DNA of 32,833 nucleotides from Mesorhizobium silamurunense (GCF_014843825.1 NZ_JHQR01000275.1:1-32833); one strand, 5' to 3'. Positions 7,099 to 14,976 are shown, counted from the stretch's first letter. The notes: generated by a model not told the origin, from the letters alone. A program made the numbers and translations.

Positions 7099-7875
7099 GT
7101 GGCTGCCCGCAAGCAACTGACGCGGCTGAAGGCGCCCTACCTCAAGCGCATCCTGCTTGAGTCGTCGCGGGTCGCGGATTGGGACCAATATCCCTGGAAC
7201 CTGCCGATCTTTCGCGAGCGCGAATTCGAGTTCGAGTTTACGACAGCCATCACCATCATCGTCGGCGAGAACGGCACCGGCAAATCGACGCTGCTCGAAG
7301 CCATCGGCGCGCTGGTCGGCTATGATGAGGCTGGCGGCGGCAAGGGCTACCGGCCGGTCGATCACTCCGGCGCCATCGACAAGAGCGGCACGGCACTTGC
7401 TGCCGCGTTACGCTGCCATTGGCTGCCGAAGGTCACCGCGGGCTGGTTCTTTCGCGCCGAGTCCTTTTATTCGGTCGCACGCTACCTCGATCGCGCAGCG
7501 CTGGAAGTTGGCGCGGCACCGCCTGATTTCCTATCATGGTCGCATGGCGAAGGCTTCATCCGCTTCTTCGAAGAACGCTGCCGCAGGCAGGGCATCTACA
7601 TCCTCGACGAGCCCGAAAGCGCGCTCTCACCGACCCGCCAGATCGAACTGTTGAAGCTGCTTCAGCGGATGGAGCGATCCGGCATCGCGCAGGTGATCAT
7701 GGCCACGCATTCGCCGCTGCTGATGGCCTGTCCGAATGCGCGGCTCTTCCGCATCAGTCGCTTCGGCCTCGATCCGACCGATTTTCACGACACCGATCAT
7801 TTTCGCATGATGCGCGACTTCTGCAGCGATCCGGCTGCCTTTCTCGCCGAAGCGCTGTATGAGGACGAACCATGA
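7099..7875 (+). CDS. AAA/ABC-type P-loop ATPase (AAA_21-like)
   Basis: The 258-residue protein begins with GTG (GAAGG about seven bases upstream). It has a Walker A GENGTGKST at residues 56-64, an ABC-like SHGEGF near 148-153, a Walker B IYILDEPESALSP and a switch histidine in MATHSP. There is no membrane segment, no coiled coil and no nuclease domain, so it resembles the small stand-alone SMC/Rad50-like ATPases (PF13304 group). It is too short to carry an OLD-type nuclease. Its last four bases overlap the start of the CoA-binding protein gene (ATGA), implying coupled translation. Its cellular role is unknown. Confidence 0.85.
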   Translation: MAARKQLTRLKAPYLKRILLESSRVADWDQYPWNLPIFREREFEFEFTTAITIIVGENGTGKSTLLEAIGALVGYDEAGGGKGYRPVDHSGAIDKSGTALAAALRCHWLPKVTAGWFFRAESFYSVARYLDRAALEVGAAPPDFLSWSHGEGFIRFFEERCRRQGIYILDEPESALSPTRQIELLKLLQRMERSGIAQVIMATHSPLLMACPNARLFRISRFGLDPTDFHDTDHFRMMRDFCSDPAAFLAEALYEDEP

Positions 7876-8393
7876 ATCACGACGCCTACGACAACACCTA
7901 CATTGCCGGTATCCTGAACTCGGTGAAGACGGTCGCGATGGTCGGCGCCTCGCCCAACGACGTGCGGCCGAGCTTCTTCGTACTGAAATATCTGCTCGCC
8001 AAGGGCTTTTCGGTGTTTCCGGTCAACCCGGGTCATGCCGGCAAGGAAATCCTCGGCCGCACCGTCTATGCCAGCATGGCCGACCTGCCGCAGCCGGTCG
8101 ACATGGTCGACATTTTTCGCGGTTCGGCGGCGGTGCCGGGCATCGTCGATCAGGTGCTGAAGCTCGATCCGCTGCCGAAGGTCGTCTGGATGCAGCTCGG
8201 CGTGCGCCATGACGAGGCCGCTGCGCGCGCCGAGGCCGCCGGCATCAAGGTGGTGATGAACCGTTGCCCGAAGATCGAATACGGCAAGCTGTCGGGCGAG
8301 ATCGGCTGGACCGGCGTCAATTCCGGCGTGCTGTCTTCGAAGAAGCCGTTGATGCGGCAGGGTTTCCAGAGTTTTGGCGTGCGGCAGAAATAG
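7872..8393 (+). CDS. CoA-binding (YccU-like) Rossmann protein
   Basis: The 173-residue product is a single CoA_binding Rossmann domain. VKTVAMVGASPNDVRPSFFVLKYLL is the nucleotide-binding start, followed by GFSVFPVNPG, VDIFRGSAAVPGIVDQ, VVWMQLGV and MNRCPKIEYGKL. It is the YccU/NAD-binding type seen as the first domain of succinyl-CoA synthetase alpha, without a catalytic partner. It overlaps the upstream ATPase gene by four bases and ends 158 bp before metY. Binding of CoA is inferred from the family; no reaction is known for stand-alone members. Confidence 0.88.
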   Translation: MNHDAYDNTYIAGILNSVKTVAMVGASPNDVRPSFFVLKYLLAKGFSVFPVNPGHAGKEILGRTVYASMADLPQPVDMVDIFRGSAAVPGIVDQVLKLDPLPKVVWMQLGVRHDEAAARAEAAGIKVVMNRCPKIEYGKLSGEIGWTGVNSGVLSSKKPLMRQGFQSFGVRQK

Positions 8394-8551
8394 GCCGATA
8401 ACCAGCACGCAAAATTATTCCGGGAAGAAATGGATTTTCCCGGGCGTTCGCCGCAGATCGCACGCCGAAAGGTATTTTCTTCTTTGCATTCACGACCGCG
8501 CTTCGCCAAGAATGCCCGGCGATTTCGAAAGATCTGGAGAGGAAGGTTTCG

Positions 8552-9832
8552 ATGACCCGTACGCCCGGTTTCAACACGCTCGCCGTCCATGCCGGCGCCA
8601 AGCCGGATCCGGCGACCGGCGCGCGCGCCACGCCGATCTACCAGACCACCTCTTATGTCTTCGATGACGCTGACCATGCCGCCTCGCTGTTCGGGCTGAA
8701 GGCCTTCGGCAACATCTACACCCGCATCATGAACCCGACGCAGGCGGTGCTCGAGGAGCGCATTGCCGCGCTCGAAGGCGGCACGGCGGCGCTAGCGGTC
8801 GCGTCAGGCCATGCCGCCCAGGTGCTCGTCTTCCACAATCTGATGCAGCCGGGCGACAATTTCGTATCTGCCACAAAGCTTTATGGCGGCTCGATCAATC
8901 AGTTCGGCCATGCCTTCAAGAATTTTGGTTGGGAGGTGCGCTGGGCCGATACCAACGATCCCTCGACCTTCGAAAGTCAGATCGACGACAGAACCAAGGC
9001 GATCTTCATCGAAAGCCTCGCCAATCCGGGCGGCATCTTCGTCGACATCGAGAAGATCGGCGACATAGCCCGCAAGCATGGCTTGCCGCTGATCGTCGAC
9101 AATACGCTGGCCTCGCCCTATCTGGTGCGGCCGATCGAGCATGGCGCCGACATCGTGGTGCATTCGCTCACCAAGTTCATCGGCGGCCACGGCAATTCGA
9201 TCGGCGGCGCCATCGTCGATGGCGGCACCTTCGACTGGTCGAAGTCGGGCAAGTACCCGATGCTGTCCGAGCCGCGTCCCGAATATGGCGGCCTCGTGCT
9301 GCACGAGACCTTCGGCAACTTCGCCTTCGCCATTGCCGCCCGCGTGCTCGGCCTGCGCGACATCGGCCCGGCGATCTCGCCCTTCAACGCCTTCCTGATC
9401 CTGACCGGCCTGGAAACCCTGCCGCTCCGCATGCAGCGCCATTGCGACAACGCAGTGAGCGTCGCGGCCTGGCTTTCGAACCATCCGAAAGTCGCGTGGG
9501 TGAACTATCCCGGCTTGCCCAGCGACAAGAACAATGCGCTGCAGAAGAAATATTCGCCGCAAGGCGCCGGCGCCGTCTTCACCTTCGGCCTCAAGGGCGG
9601 CTACGAGGCCGGCGTCAAATTCGTCGAGGCGCTGGAACTGTTCTCGCATCTTGCCAATGTCGGCGACACCAAGTCGCTGGTCATCCATCCGGCCTCGACC
9701 ACGCACCGCCAGCTTTCCGACGAGCAGAAGGTGAAGGCCGGCGCCGGGCCGGACACCGTTCGGCTGTCGATCGGCATCGAGGATGTCAACGACATCGTCG
9801 CCGACCTCGAACAGGCACTCAGCAAGGTCTGA
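8552..9832 (+). CDS. metY: O-acetylhomoserine aminocarboxypropyltransferase (sulfhydrylase)
   Basis: The 426-residue protein is a Cys/Met-metabolism PLP enzyme. Key segments are TRIMNPTQAVLEERIAALEGG, the cofactor stacking region SATKLYGGS, VDNTLASPY (D183) and the Schiff-base lysine K208 in HSLTKFIGGHGNS. The length and the long segment between residues 225 and 270 fit O-acetylhomoserine sulfhydrylase rather than the shorter cystathionine synthases. It converts O-acetylhomoserine and sulfide to homocysteine in the cytosol. GAGAGGAAGG gives a strong ribosome site. The cupin gene starts 5 bp after its stop, so the two are probably co-transcribed. I saw no SAM riboswitch in its 158-bp leader. 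Confidence 0.93.
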   Translation: MTRTPGFNTLAVHAGAKPDPATGARATPIYQTTSYVFDDADHAASLFGLKAFGNIYTRIMNPTQAVLEERIAALEGGTAALAVASGHAAQVLVFHNLMQPGDNFVSATKLYGGSINQFGHAFKNFGWEVRWADTNDPSTFESQIDDRTKAIFIESLANPGGIFVDIEKIGDIARKHGLPLIVDNTLASPYLVRPIEHGADIVVHSLTKFIGGHGNSIGGAIVDGGTFDWSKSGKYPMLSEPRPEYGGLVLHETFGNFAFAIAARVLGLRDIGPAISPFNAFLILTGLETLPLRMQRHCDNAVSVAAWLSNHPKVAWVNYPGLPSDKNNALQKKYSPQGAGAVFTFGLKGGYEAGVKFVEALELFSHLANVGDTKSLVIHPASTTHRQLSDEQKVKAGAGPDTVRLSIGIEDVNDIVADLEQALSKV

Positions 9833-9837
9833 GCGCG

Positions 9838-10182
9838 ATGTCGGCCTTCCTTGCGGTCAGTACCGAAACCGTCGAGCCGGAGGCCGGCGCGCCGGCCCCG
9901 GATCGCGTGATCTCAGGCGAGCCGAAATTCCGCACCTGGAATGTCGAGGAGCGCGACGGCGGCCTCTATGCCGGCATCTGGGAAGCGACGCCCGGCAAGT
10001 GGCGCATCGTCTACGACGAATGGGAATTCTGCCACATCCTGGCGGGTGTCTCGGTGATTGCCGAGGACGGCGGCGAGGCGCGTACGGTCAGGGCAGGCGA
10101 CAGCTTCGTGCTGAGGCCGGGCTTCAAGGGCACCTGGGAAGTGCTGGAGACCACCCGCAAGGAATATGTGATCCGGCTCTAG
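9838..10182 (+). CDS. Small cupin-domain protein
   Basis: The 114-residue protein is one small beta-barrel cupin of the kind related to EutQ-like DUF861 proteins. Its first motif is YDEWEFCHILAGVSVI and its second GDSFVLRPGFKGTWEV, ending in TTRKEYVIRL. The start ATG lies 5 bp after the metY stop, which indicates an operon with the sulfhydrylase. Only some cupin metal ligands are visible (E and H in EWEFCH), so enzymatic or sensing function is open. Downstream, a short CGGGC/GCCCG hairpin (10184-10196) precedes a T-rich stretch and may be a weak terminator before the convergent P450 gene. Confidence 0.85.
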   Translation: MSAFLAVSTETVEPEAGAPAPDRVISGEPKFRTWNVEERDGGLYAGIWEATPGKWRIVYDEWEFCHILAGVSVIAEDGGEARTVRAGDSFVLRPGFKGTWEVLETTRKEYVIRL

Positions 10183-10205
10183 ACGGGCAGCGCCCGGCTC
10201 TCGTT

Positions 10206-11444
10206 TCAGAAGCTGACCGTTAGCTTATCCAACCCATGAAAATGATAGCTGTCGCGAAAGCGCGGCTGCTCAGCCAAACGCAACTTTGGCCGCCGTTCGA
10301 ACAGCGTTTTCAACGATACCTGTAGTTCGAGACGCGCCAGCGGCGCGCCGATGCAGAAATGGATGCCGGCGCCGAAGGAGACGTTCTTCTGGTCCGTGCG
10401 CGCCGGGTTCAAAGCGTCAGGTCCGGCGAACGCCAGCGGGTCGTGATTGGCCATGCCGAGCAGCAGCGCGACCATCTCGCCGGGTTTGACCGAAATGCCC
10501 GGCGCTGTTTCGATCTCTTCGTAAGCATAGCGCAGGAACATATGCAGCGGCGCGTCGAAGCGCAGGCATTCTTCGACCGTTGCCGCGTTTGCCTCCGTCG
10601 TGGCGAAGAAGCGGCGCGGATCACCGCCTTGCGCCAGGATCGAACGCACCGCATTGCCGGTCTGGTGCACGGTTGCCTCGTGGCCGGCGTTGAGCAAAAG
10701 GATCGCCGAGGAAACCAGCTCGTCCTCGGAAAGCTTTTGGCCGTTGTCCTGGGCCTCGATCAGCAGCGAAAGCAGGTCGTCGCCCGGCTTCTTGCGCCGC
10801 TCGGCGACATAGCCGCGCAGGAAAGCCGCAAAATCGCGTGCGGCGCGGTTGGCCGTCTCCTCTGTCTCGCGCGTGCGGCCGTGCATGTACATGGCGACCA
10901 TCTGATGAGACCAGTCGAGCAGTTGCGGCCCCATCTCGACCGGAACGCCGAGCATCTCGGTGATGATGGTGATCGGCAAGGGCGAGGCGTAGGCGGGCAG
11001 AAGGTCTACGCCACCGGGCTCGAAACGGTCGATCAACTCGTTGGCCAGGGCCTCGATGCGCGGTCTCAACCGCTCGACCTGGCGCGAGACGAAGGCGCGA
11101 TTGACCAGCGTCCGCAGCCTGGTGTGCACCGGCGGCTCGAGTTCCAGCATGGAATTCGCCTCGATCGCGTCGAAGGCGGTGAGGTGTGAGCGGTCGTCGC
11201 CGACGCCGCGGCTGTCGGGAATGCCGGCCGGGTTCTGACGGCCGAAGCGGCGGTCGCGCAGCAGGCGGTTGACATCGTCGAAGCCGCCAAAGCACCAGAA
11301 GCCGTAGTCTTCCCAGAAGAAGGCATTCGATGCGCCGTGCAGGAAGGCATAGGCCTCATAAGGGTTCTGGACGAAGGCGGGCTCGTGCGGATCGAGCCGC
11401 AGGCGGCGGCTGGCGGGGTCGAAGGCGAGATAGTCTGGCATCAT
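10206..11444 (-). CDS. Cytochrome P450
   Basis: From the MMPDYLAFDP start the protein is 412 residues, normal for a bacterial class I P450. Visible landmarks are the C-helix HTRLR (107-111), the I-helix LLLNAGHEATVHQTGN, the ExxR motif in EECLRFDAPLHMFLRYA, and the haem loop FGAGIHFCIGAPLAR with the thiolate Cys364. The I-helix reads AGHEAT where many P450s have AG(D/E)TT, so the second Thr position differs. A longer reading frame extends upstream to 11627 but adds a low-complexity non-homologous segment. No ferredoxin or reductase gene is in the window, so electron partners must be elsewhere. The substrate is unknown. Confidence 0.92.
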   Translation of the reverse strand: MMPDYLAFDPASRRLRLDPHEPAFVQNPYEAYAFLHGASNAFFWEDYGFWCFGGFDDVNRLLRDRRFGRQNPAGIPDSRGVGDDRSHLTAFDAIEANSMLELEPPVHTRLRTLVNRAFVSRQVERLRPRIEALANELIDRFEPGGVDLLPAYASPLPITIITEMLGVPVEMGPQLLDWSHQMVAMYMHGRTRETEETANRAARDFAAFLRGYVAERRKKPGDDLLSLLIEAQDNGQKLSEDELVSSAILLLNAGHEATVHQTGNAVRSILAQGGDPRRFFATTEANAATVEECLRFDAPLHMFLRYAYEEIETAPGISVKPGEMVALLLGMANHDPLAFAGPDALNPARTDQKNVSFGAGIHFCIGAPLARLELQVSLKTLFERRPKLRLAEQPRFRDSYHFHGLDKLTVSF

Positions 11445-11563
11445 GTTCGACCAATAGCGCGCCTTGTCAGCCCGATGCCAGACCGTATCTTGGCGCCCGT
11501 CGAGCCGATGCGTTGAGCCAGGCAGGGGCAAAGGGCGGTGTGCAAGGGCTTCAGCGCCGCGCT

Positions 11564-12283
11564 CTAATGTCCCGTCTTCAATATGCCGGCCACCTTGGCG
11601 GCGATCGCGGCATCGAGCGCCTGCCAATTTCCGAGGAGCTCGCGCGGGAAACGGTAGGTGAGGCTGAGATCGTCGCCGACCTGGATGTCGCGTTCGCAGG
11701 GCGCCAGCGATTCCTCGGCGCTCGGGCCGCTCAGGCAGCGGGCGACGAACGGGTCTTTCCCCGGCCGCTCGACAACCGCCAGCACCTCGTTGAGATAGCC
11801 TGACTTCTCGGTGAAGCCGTAGAGCGTCGTTCCGCCCGGGCCGGCCGTGCCCGGCTTAACGATCAGGGCGCTGTAGATCGGCGCGAAGCGGCCGCTCATG
11901 TCGCGCGACATCATCCGCGGCTCGAACGACAGGAAGATGATCTTCCTGGTCGTGGCGTGGTTGAAGTCGTCGCGCGCGGCGGCGCTATAGCCATCCATCT
12001 CGGGATAGCGCAGGTAGAGGTCGAGGCGCGAGGCTATACCGTCGCGCCTGGCCTGGTCGAAGCGGATGAAGTTGGCCGGCACGCCGATCACGTTGTTGCC
12101 GATGACGACCTGCCGGACCGCCGTGGCGTCGGTGTAGCCGGCCATGGCGATCGACCGGCCAAGCCATTTGCCGCCGACGCTGATGGCCACCGAGAGCAGG
12201 GCGAGCGCCGCGAAGGCATAGAACACCCGCTTCATGAAGGTCGAGTCGACGACCTCGAACTCCTCGGCGGCGGCCTCTCTCAT
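11564..12283 (-). CDS. Single-pass membrane protein of unknown function
   Basis: I do not recognise this 239-residue protein. A charged N-terminus (REAAAEEFEVVD) is followed by one transmembrane helix at about residues 18-42 (MKRVFYAFAALALLSVAIS). A soluble part of about 190 residues follows, rich in short beta segments (VVIGNNVIGVPANFIRF, LDLYLRYPEMDGY, FVARCLSGPSAEESLAPCERDIQVGDDLSLTYRFP). Two cysteines about 14 residues apart could form a disulfide if it faces the periplasm. GGAG lies seven bases before the ATG. It is divergent from the small membrane protein at 12393 and lies 119 bp upstream of the P450 gene on the same strand. Confidence 0.75.
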   Translation of the reverse strand: MREAAAEEFEVVDSTFMKRVFYAFAALALLSVAISVGGKWLGRSIAMAGYTDATAVRQVVIGNNVIGVPANFIRFDQARRDGIASRLDLYLRYPEMDGYSAAARDDFNHATTRKIIFLSFEPRMMSRDMSGRFAPIYSALIVKPGTAGPGGTTLYGFTEKSGYLNEVLAVVERPGKDPFVARCLSGPSAEESLAPCERDIQVGDDLSLTYRFPRELLGNWQALDAAIAAKVAGILKTGH

Positions 12284-12392
12284 TGCGATCTCCGGATCCG
12301 CTCACCTGTCCTCAGGTGGCACAGCGCGCGCGGCATGGCTCTTGCAACGCGTCGGCATGACTGTGGGGTCTCATGGTAAATGGTTGGTAAAG

Positions 12393-12737
12393 ATGGATCC
12401 GATGTTGCTCCCTCTCTACGCTTTTGCGGTCGGCCTGACGGCTTGCGGCCTCGCTGGTTCGGCCATGGAAATCCTCTCCGGCCGCCGGCTGGCCTTCGCC
12501 GAGCCCTATGTGTCGCCTGCCCACATTGTGCGCTCGCTTGTGGCGACCGCCTGCGCCGGCCCGTTCATGCTCATCAATGATGCGCTGGCTGCCCGACGCG
12601 AGGGGCGCATCAGCACGCCGGCGCTGCTTTCCTGTGGCTGCACGGCCGTGGCCTGGGCGTTGGCGCTCGGCGTCGTGCTGATCACCATTGCCTCCTGGGC
12701 GGCCGGTCTCCTAGGCTCCGCCGAATTCTCGGCTTGA
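12393..12737 (+). CDS. Small three-helix membrane protein of unknown function
   Basis: From the chosen ATG (MDPMLLPLYAFAVGL) the product is 114 residues. It has three hydrophobic helices at about residues 4-27, 43-65 and 82-112 (LLSCGCTAVAWALALGVVLITI). It looks like a conserved inner-membrane protein, but I cannot name it. In-frame starts also exist upstream (as far as 12234) and 9 bases downstream. No strong Shine-Dalgarno decides between them, and the upstream part lacks plausible protein character. It ends 18 bp before the carbonic-anhydrase-like gene on the same strand, so they may share a transcript. Confidence 0.65.
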   Translation: MDPMLLPLYAFAVGLTACGLAGSAMEILSGRRLAFAEPYVSPAHIVRSLVATACAGPFMLINDALAARREGRISTPALLSCGCTAVAWALALGVVLITIASWAAGLLGSAEFSA

Positions 12738-12755
12738 GACGAATCGGAGACAAGG

Positions 12756-13283
12756 ATGCCGATCTATGCGATCGATGGGAAAGCGCCTCAGTTCGAGGAT
12801 GCCGAAAGCAACTGGGTGGCGCCCGACGCCACGCTGATCGGTGATATCAGGATAGGCCGCAATGCCGGCTTCTGGTTCGGCGTCGTCATCCGCGGCGACG
12901 GTGAGCCGATCACGATCGGTGCCGACACCAATGTGCAGGAGCATACGGTCATGCACACCGATCCGGGCTTTCCGCTGACGATCGGCGAAGGCTGCACGAT
13001 CGGTCACCGCGCGTTGCTGCACGGCTGCACGGTCGGTGACAACAGCCTGATCGGCATGGGCGCCATCGTGCTCAACGGGGCCAAGATCGGCAAGAATTCC
13101 CTGGTCGGCGCCGGCGCCCTGGTGACGGAAAACAAGGTCTTCCCGGACAATTCCCTGATCGTCGGCTCGCCTGCCAAGGTGATCCGAGCGCTGGACGATG
13201 CGGCGATCGAGAGGCTGCGCGTCTCGGCCGCGCACTATGTTGACAACGGTAAGCGCTTCAAGGCAGGATTGAAGGAGGCTTGA
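12756..13283 (+). CDS. Gamma-class carbonic anhydrase family protein (YrdA-like)
   Basis: The 175-residue protein is a left-handed beta-helix hexapeptide-repeat protein (ATLIGD, IRIGRN, ITIGAD, LTIGEG, CTIGHR, CTVGDN, AKIGKN) ending in a C-terminal alpha helix. Three histidines fit the zinc ligands of gamma carbonic anhydrases: H67 in MHTDPGFPL, and H84 and H89 in IGHRALLHGC with the typical five-residue spacing. Many YrdA-type members show little or no CO2 hydration, so activity is uncertain. GGAGACAAGG directly precedes the ATG. It follows the small membrane protein by 18 bp. Confidence 0.92.
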   Translation: MPIYAIDGKAPQFEDAESNWVAPDATLIGDIRIGRNAGFWFGVVIRGDGEPITIGADTNVQEHTVMHTDPGFPLTIGEGCTIGHRALLHGCTVGDNSLIGMGAIVLNGAKIGKNSLVGAGALVTENKVFPDNSLIVGSPAKVIRALDDAAIERLRVSAAHYVDNGKRFKAGLKEA

Positions 13284-13325
13284 GAGCGAGGCGGGCGACG
13301 TTTCGCGCTACCAATTGCCGCCGGC

Positions 13326-13901
13326 TTAGCCGCGTCGGGACATCGCCTCGCGCAGCAGCGACGCCCCCGCTTCGAAACTGGCCTGATCCGCGCCTTCCAA
13401 GGCCGTTTCAAAATCATCGATGCGCGTCCTGAGCGTCGGATCCGCACACGATGCCAGCAGCAGGCGGATCGCCTCGGTGTCGCGCTGCGCCACGGCATAA
13501 TGCAGAGGCGTCCAGTCGTTCACGCCGCGCATGTTCGGGTCAGCGCCGTGCTCAAGCAGGATCCCGATGATCTTCAGCCTGTCCGGCCGCTCTGTCGACA
13601 GCGCGGCGATGATCGAAGGAAAGCCGGCATGATCCTCGTAATTCGGGTTCGAGCCGGCATCGAGCAGAGTGGCGATGAAGGCGGCCGGGCTCCAGTAGAT
13701 TGCGTATTCCAGCGGATGGCCGAGGCCGAGCTCGAACGGCATACTCTCGTCGAACCAGCGCTCCGAGCCGGCGAGCGCCTTGCAAAGGGCTTCGAAGTCG
13801 CCCGCCTTGAAGGCGTTGTCGATGGCCTTGAAAAGCTTGGCGCGCTCACAGCGGTCGTCAGGGATTTCCAGCATCGCCTTCCATCCGAAATGAACGGCCA
13901 T
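13326..13901 (-). CDS. Ankyrin repeat protein
   Basis: From the start at 13901 (MAVHFGWKAMLEIP, with AGGAG just upstream) the product is 191 residues. It has about three ankyrin repeats at residues 61-90, 91-124 (GFPSIIAAL ... LLEHGADPN) and 128-158 (DWTPLHYAVAQRDTEAIRLLLASCADP). An N-terminal helical region precedes them, and there is no signal peptide. Such proteins mediate protein contacts; the partner is unknown. An upstream in-frame ATG at 13949 is less likely, because the segment between is poorly protein-like and the ribosome site favours 13901. It lies downstream of two terminators and so has its own promoter. Confidence 0.85.
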   Translation of the reverse strand: MAVHFGWKAMLEIPDDRCERAKLFKAIDNAFKAGDFEALCKALAGSERWFDESMPFELGLGHPLEYAIYWSPAAFIATLLDAGSNPNYEDHAGFPSIIAALSTERPDRLKIIGILLEHGADPNMRGVNDWTPLHYAVAQRDTEAIRLLLASCADPTLRTRIDDFETALEGADQASFEAGASLLREAMSRRG

Positions 13902-13956
13902 ATTGCTCCTATCCGCGGCTACCAGAAAGGCCTGTCGGGGCGAAGGCAAAAATGGC

Positions 13957-13985
13957 GGAGCCGGCCCGGGGACAGGGCCGGCTCC
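13957..13985 (-). terminator. Strong stem-loop, second terminator after the BTLCP gene
   Basis: GGAGCCGGCCC (13957-13967) pairs perfectly over 11 bp with GGGCCGGCTCC (13975-13985) around a 7-base loop. On the minus strand a T5 tract follows after a short gap. It lies between the BTLCP gene and the ankyrin gene, both on the minus strand, and would isolate the two. Confidence 0.6.
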
Positions 13986-13990
13986 TAAAA

Positions 13991-14030
13991 CCCGGTCGTT
14001 GGGGACGGGGAGGGTGGGGACTCGACCGGG
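13991..14030. terminator. Stem-loop with G-quadruplex motif in its loop
   Basis: CCCGGTCG (13991-13998) pairs with CGACCGGG (14023-14030). TTTT follows the stem on both strands, directly on the minus strand and after one C on the plus. The 24-base loop contains GGGGACGGGGAGGGTGGGG (14001-14019) on the plus strand, four G runs with loops of one or two bases. It can act as a terminator for the minus-strand BTLCP gene. Confidence 0.6.
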
Positions 14031-14036
14031 CTTTTC

Positions 14037-14125
14037 CTAAGCACGCCGCATGAATGCGACGTGCCTAATCTCTTTGTGCATGTCGTTGCCCCAAAATCGC
14101 TGCGCGCTTTTGGGCGACATGCATT
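14037..14125 (-). repeat. Dispersed nested-palindrome repeat, copy 1
   Basis: The inner arms TGCATGTCG...CCCCAAAA (14078-14095) and TTTTGGGCGACATGCA (14108-14123) form an imperfect palindrome around a CGCTGCGCGC centre. Read on the minus strand, the core CCCAAAA-GCGCAGCG-TTTTGGG then ACGACATGCA-CAAAG matches the copies at 17604 and 25091. A short outer hairpin GCACG/CGTGC lies at 14041-14064. It is non-coding. Confidence 0.7.
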
Positions 14126-14131
14126 GGCGTC

Positions 14132-14737
14132 CTAGCGGACGCTGGCGACCGCGTCCTCGCGGCCGTCGTTGATCGTAACCCAAACGCCCGAATTCTCGGT
14201 CGATTGACGTTTGAGGTAGGTGTAGACCGTGTCGTTCCAGGCGAGCACTTTCGGCTCGAGGTTGTCGAGGATGAACTCGCCGAGGCTGGTGCGCACCGTC
14301 AGCACTGCGTGGCCGTCGCCGTTCGGCTGGCGCACGACCGTCATCAACAGGTCGCCGGCGGGGACACCTGCGGTCATGAGCTCGCGGCGCTTCTCCAGCG
14401 CATAGTCCTCGCAGTCGCCGACGCCGTTGTCGGGATAGGCCCAGTATTCCTCGACCCCATAGATCTCCATATCGGTGCGCGGCTTGACGCGGGTGTTCAC
14501 CGAATTGTTGACGTTGATGATGGTCGCCCACAGCTTGCGGGTCAGATCGACCGGAGGCCCTTTCGGCGTCCTCTCGTTGCATTCGACCGCAATACGACGG
14601 CAGAATTCATAATGGCCAACCGGCTGGGTGGTGCGGCCGCCCGTATGCATGAACACCGGTCCTGCGCTTGCCGTGCCCCACGCGGAAAGCTGCATCGCCA
14701 TTGCCAAGAGCAACAGCTTGCCCCTCGTCATTTTCAT
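14132..14737 (-). CDS. Periplasmic transglutaminase-like cysteine protease (BTLCP family)
   Basis: From the ATG at 14737 (GGGGAG ten bases upstream) the protein is 201 residues, with a signal peptide ending at about residue 25 (LLLLAMAMQLSAWGTASA). The catalytic triad of bacterial transglutaminase-like cysteine proteinases is visible: C109 in GVGDCEDYALEKRREL, H143 in DGHAVLTV and D158 in FILDNL. This family includes LapG, which cuts a surface adhesin under c-di-GMP control through LapD. No LapD is present here, but a double PilZ protein lies upstream on the same strand. Substrate and regulation are inferred possibilities only. An in-frame ATG at 14794 is less likely, because the signal peptide would then be internal. 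Confidence 0.9.
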   Translation of the reverse strand: MKMTRGKLLLLAMAMQLSAWGTASAGPVFMHTGGRTTQPVGHYEFCRRIAVECNERTPKGPPVDLTRKLWATIINVNNSVNTRVKPRTDMEIYGVEEYWAYPDNGVGDCEDYALEKRRELMTAGVPAGDLLMTVVRQPNGDGHAVLTVRTSLGEFILDNLEPKVLAWNDTVYTYLKRQSTENSGVWVTINDGREDAVASVR

Positions 14738-14786
14738 TATGGTAGTCTCCCCGTTTGAGAGAGACTGTGCCACGTTTGGATTTATT

Positions 14787-14815
14787 TGACGCAAAAACTC
14801 GAAGTAGATATTAAG
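14787..14815 (+). promoter_or_regulatory. Plus-strand promoter-like sequence with no gene behind it
   Basis: TTGACG (14787-14792) and TATTAA (14810-14815) are 17 bp apart on the plus strand, in an AT-rich stretch unusual for this window. No plus-strand gene follows before 16862, but the hairpin at 14953-14976 followed by T-rich sequence could end a short transcript. It may serve an unannotated small RNA or be chance. Confidence 0.35.
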
Positions 14816-14946
14816 TAAAACGCCCGTAGAATAAATATAAAATTTGAACTATCTCGATTTCGAATTGTTGAGATTCGCCGCGCGCCGTTGCCCGCTTCTC
14901 GGGGTCTCGACATGCGGTGTGGCTACGAAAAGGCGCCTATCCGGCC

Positions 14947-14976
14947 AACAAAAAACCGGCCGCTGGCGGCCGGTTT
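14947..14976 (-). terminator. Rho-independent terminator of the PilZ gene
   Basis: AAACCGGCCG (14953-14962) pairs with CGGCCGGTTT (14967-14976) around a 4-base loop. On the minus strand it is followed by TTTTTTGTTGG, 25 bases beyond the PilZ stop. It separates the PilZ gene from the BTLCP gene. On the plus strand a weaker T-rich tract follows. Confidence 0.85.

Noticed and set aside
8394..8551. Possible SAM riboswitch in the metY leader
   Set aside because: A CCGGGAA/TTCCCGG hairpin exists at 8420-8443, but I could not find the conserved loop sequences of SAM-I or SAM-II, so only an ordinary leader is supported.
10206..11627. P450 start at 11627
   Set aside because: The extra 61 residues are not P450-like, and a start at 11444 gives the usual length and N-terminus.
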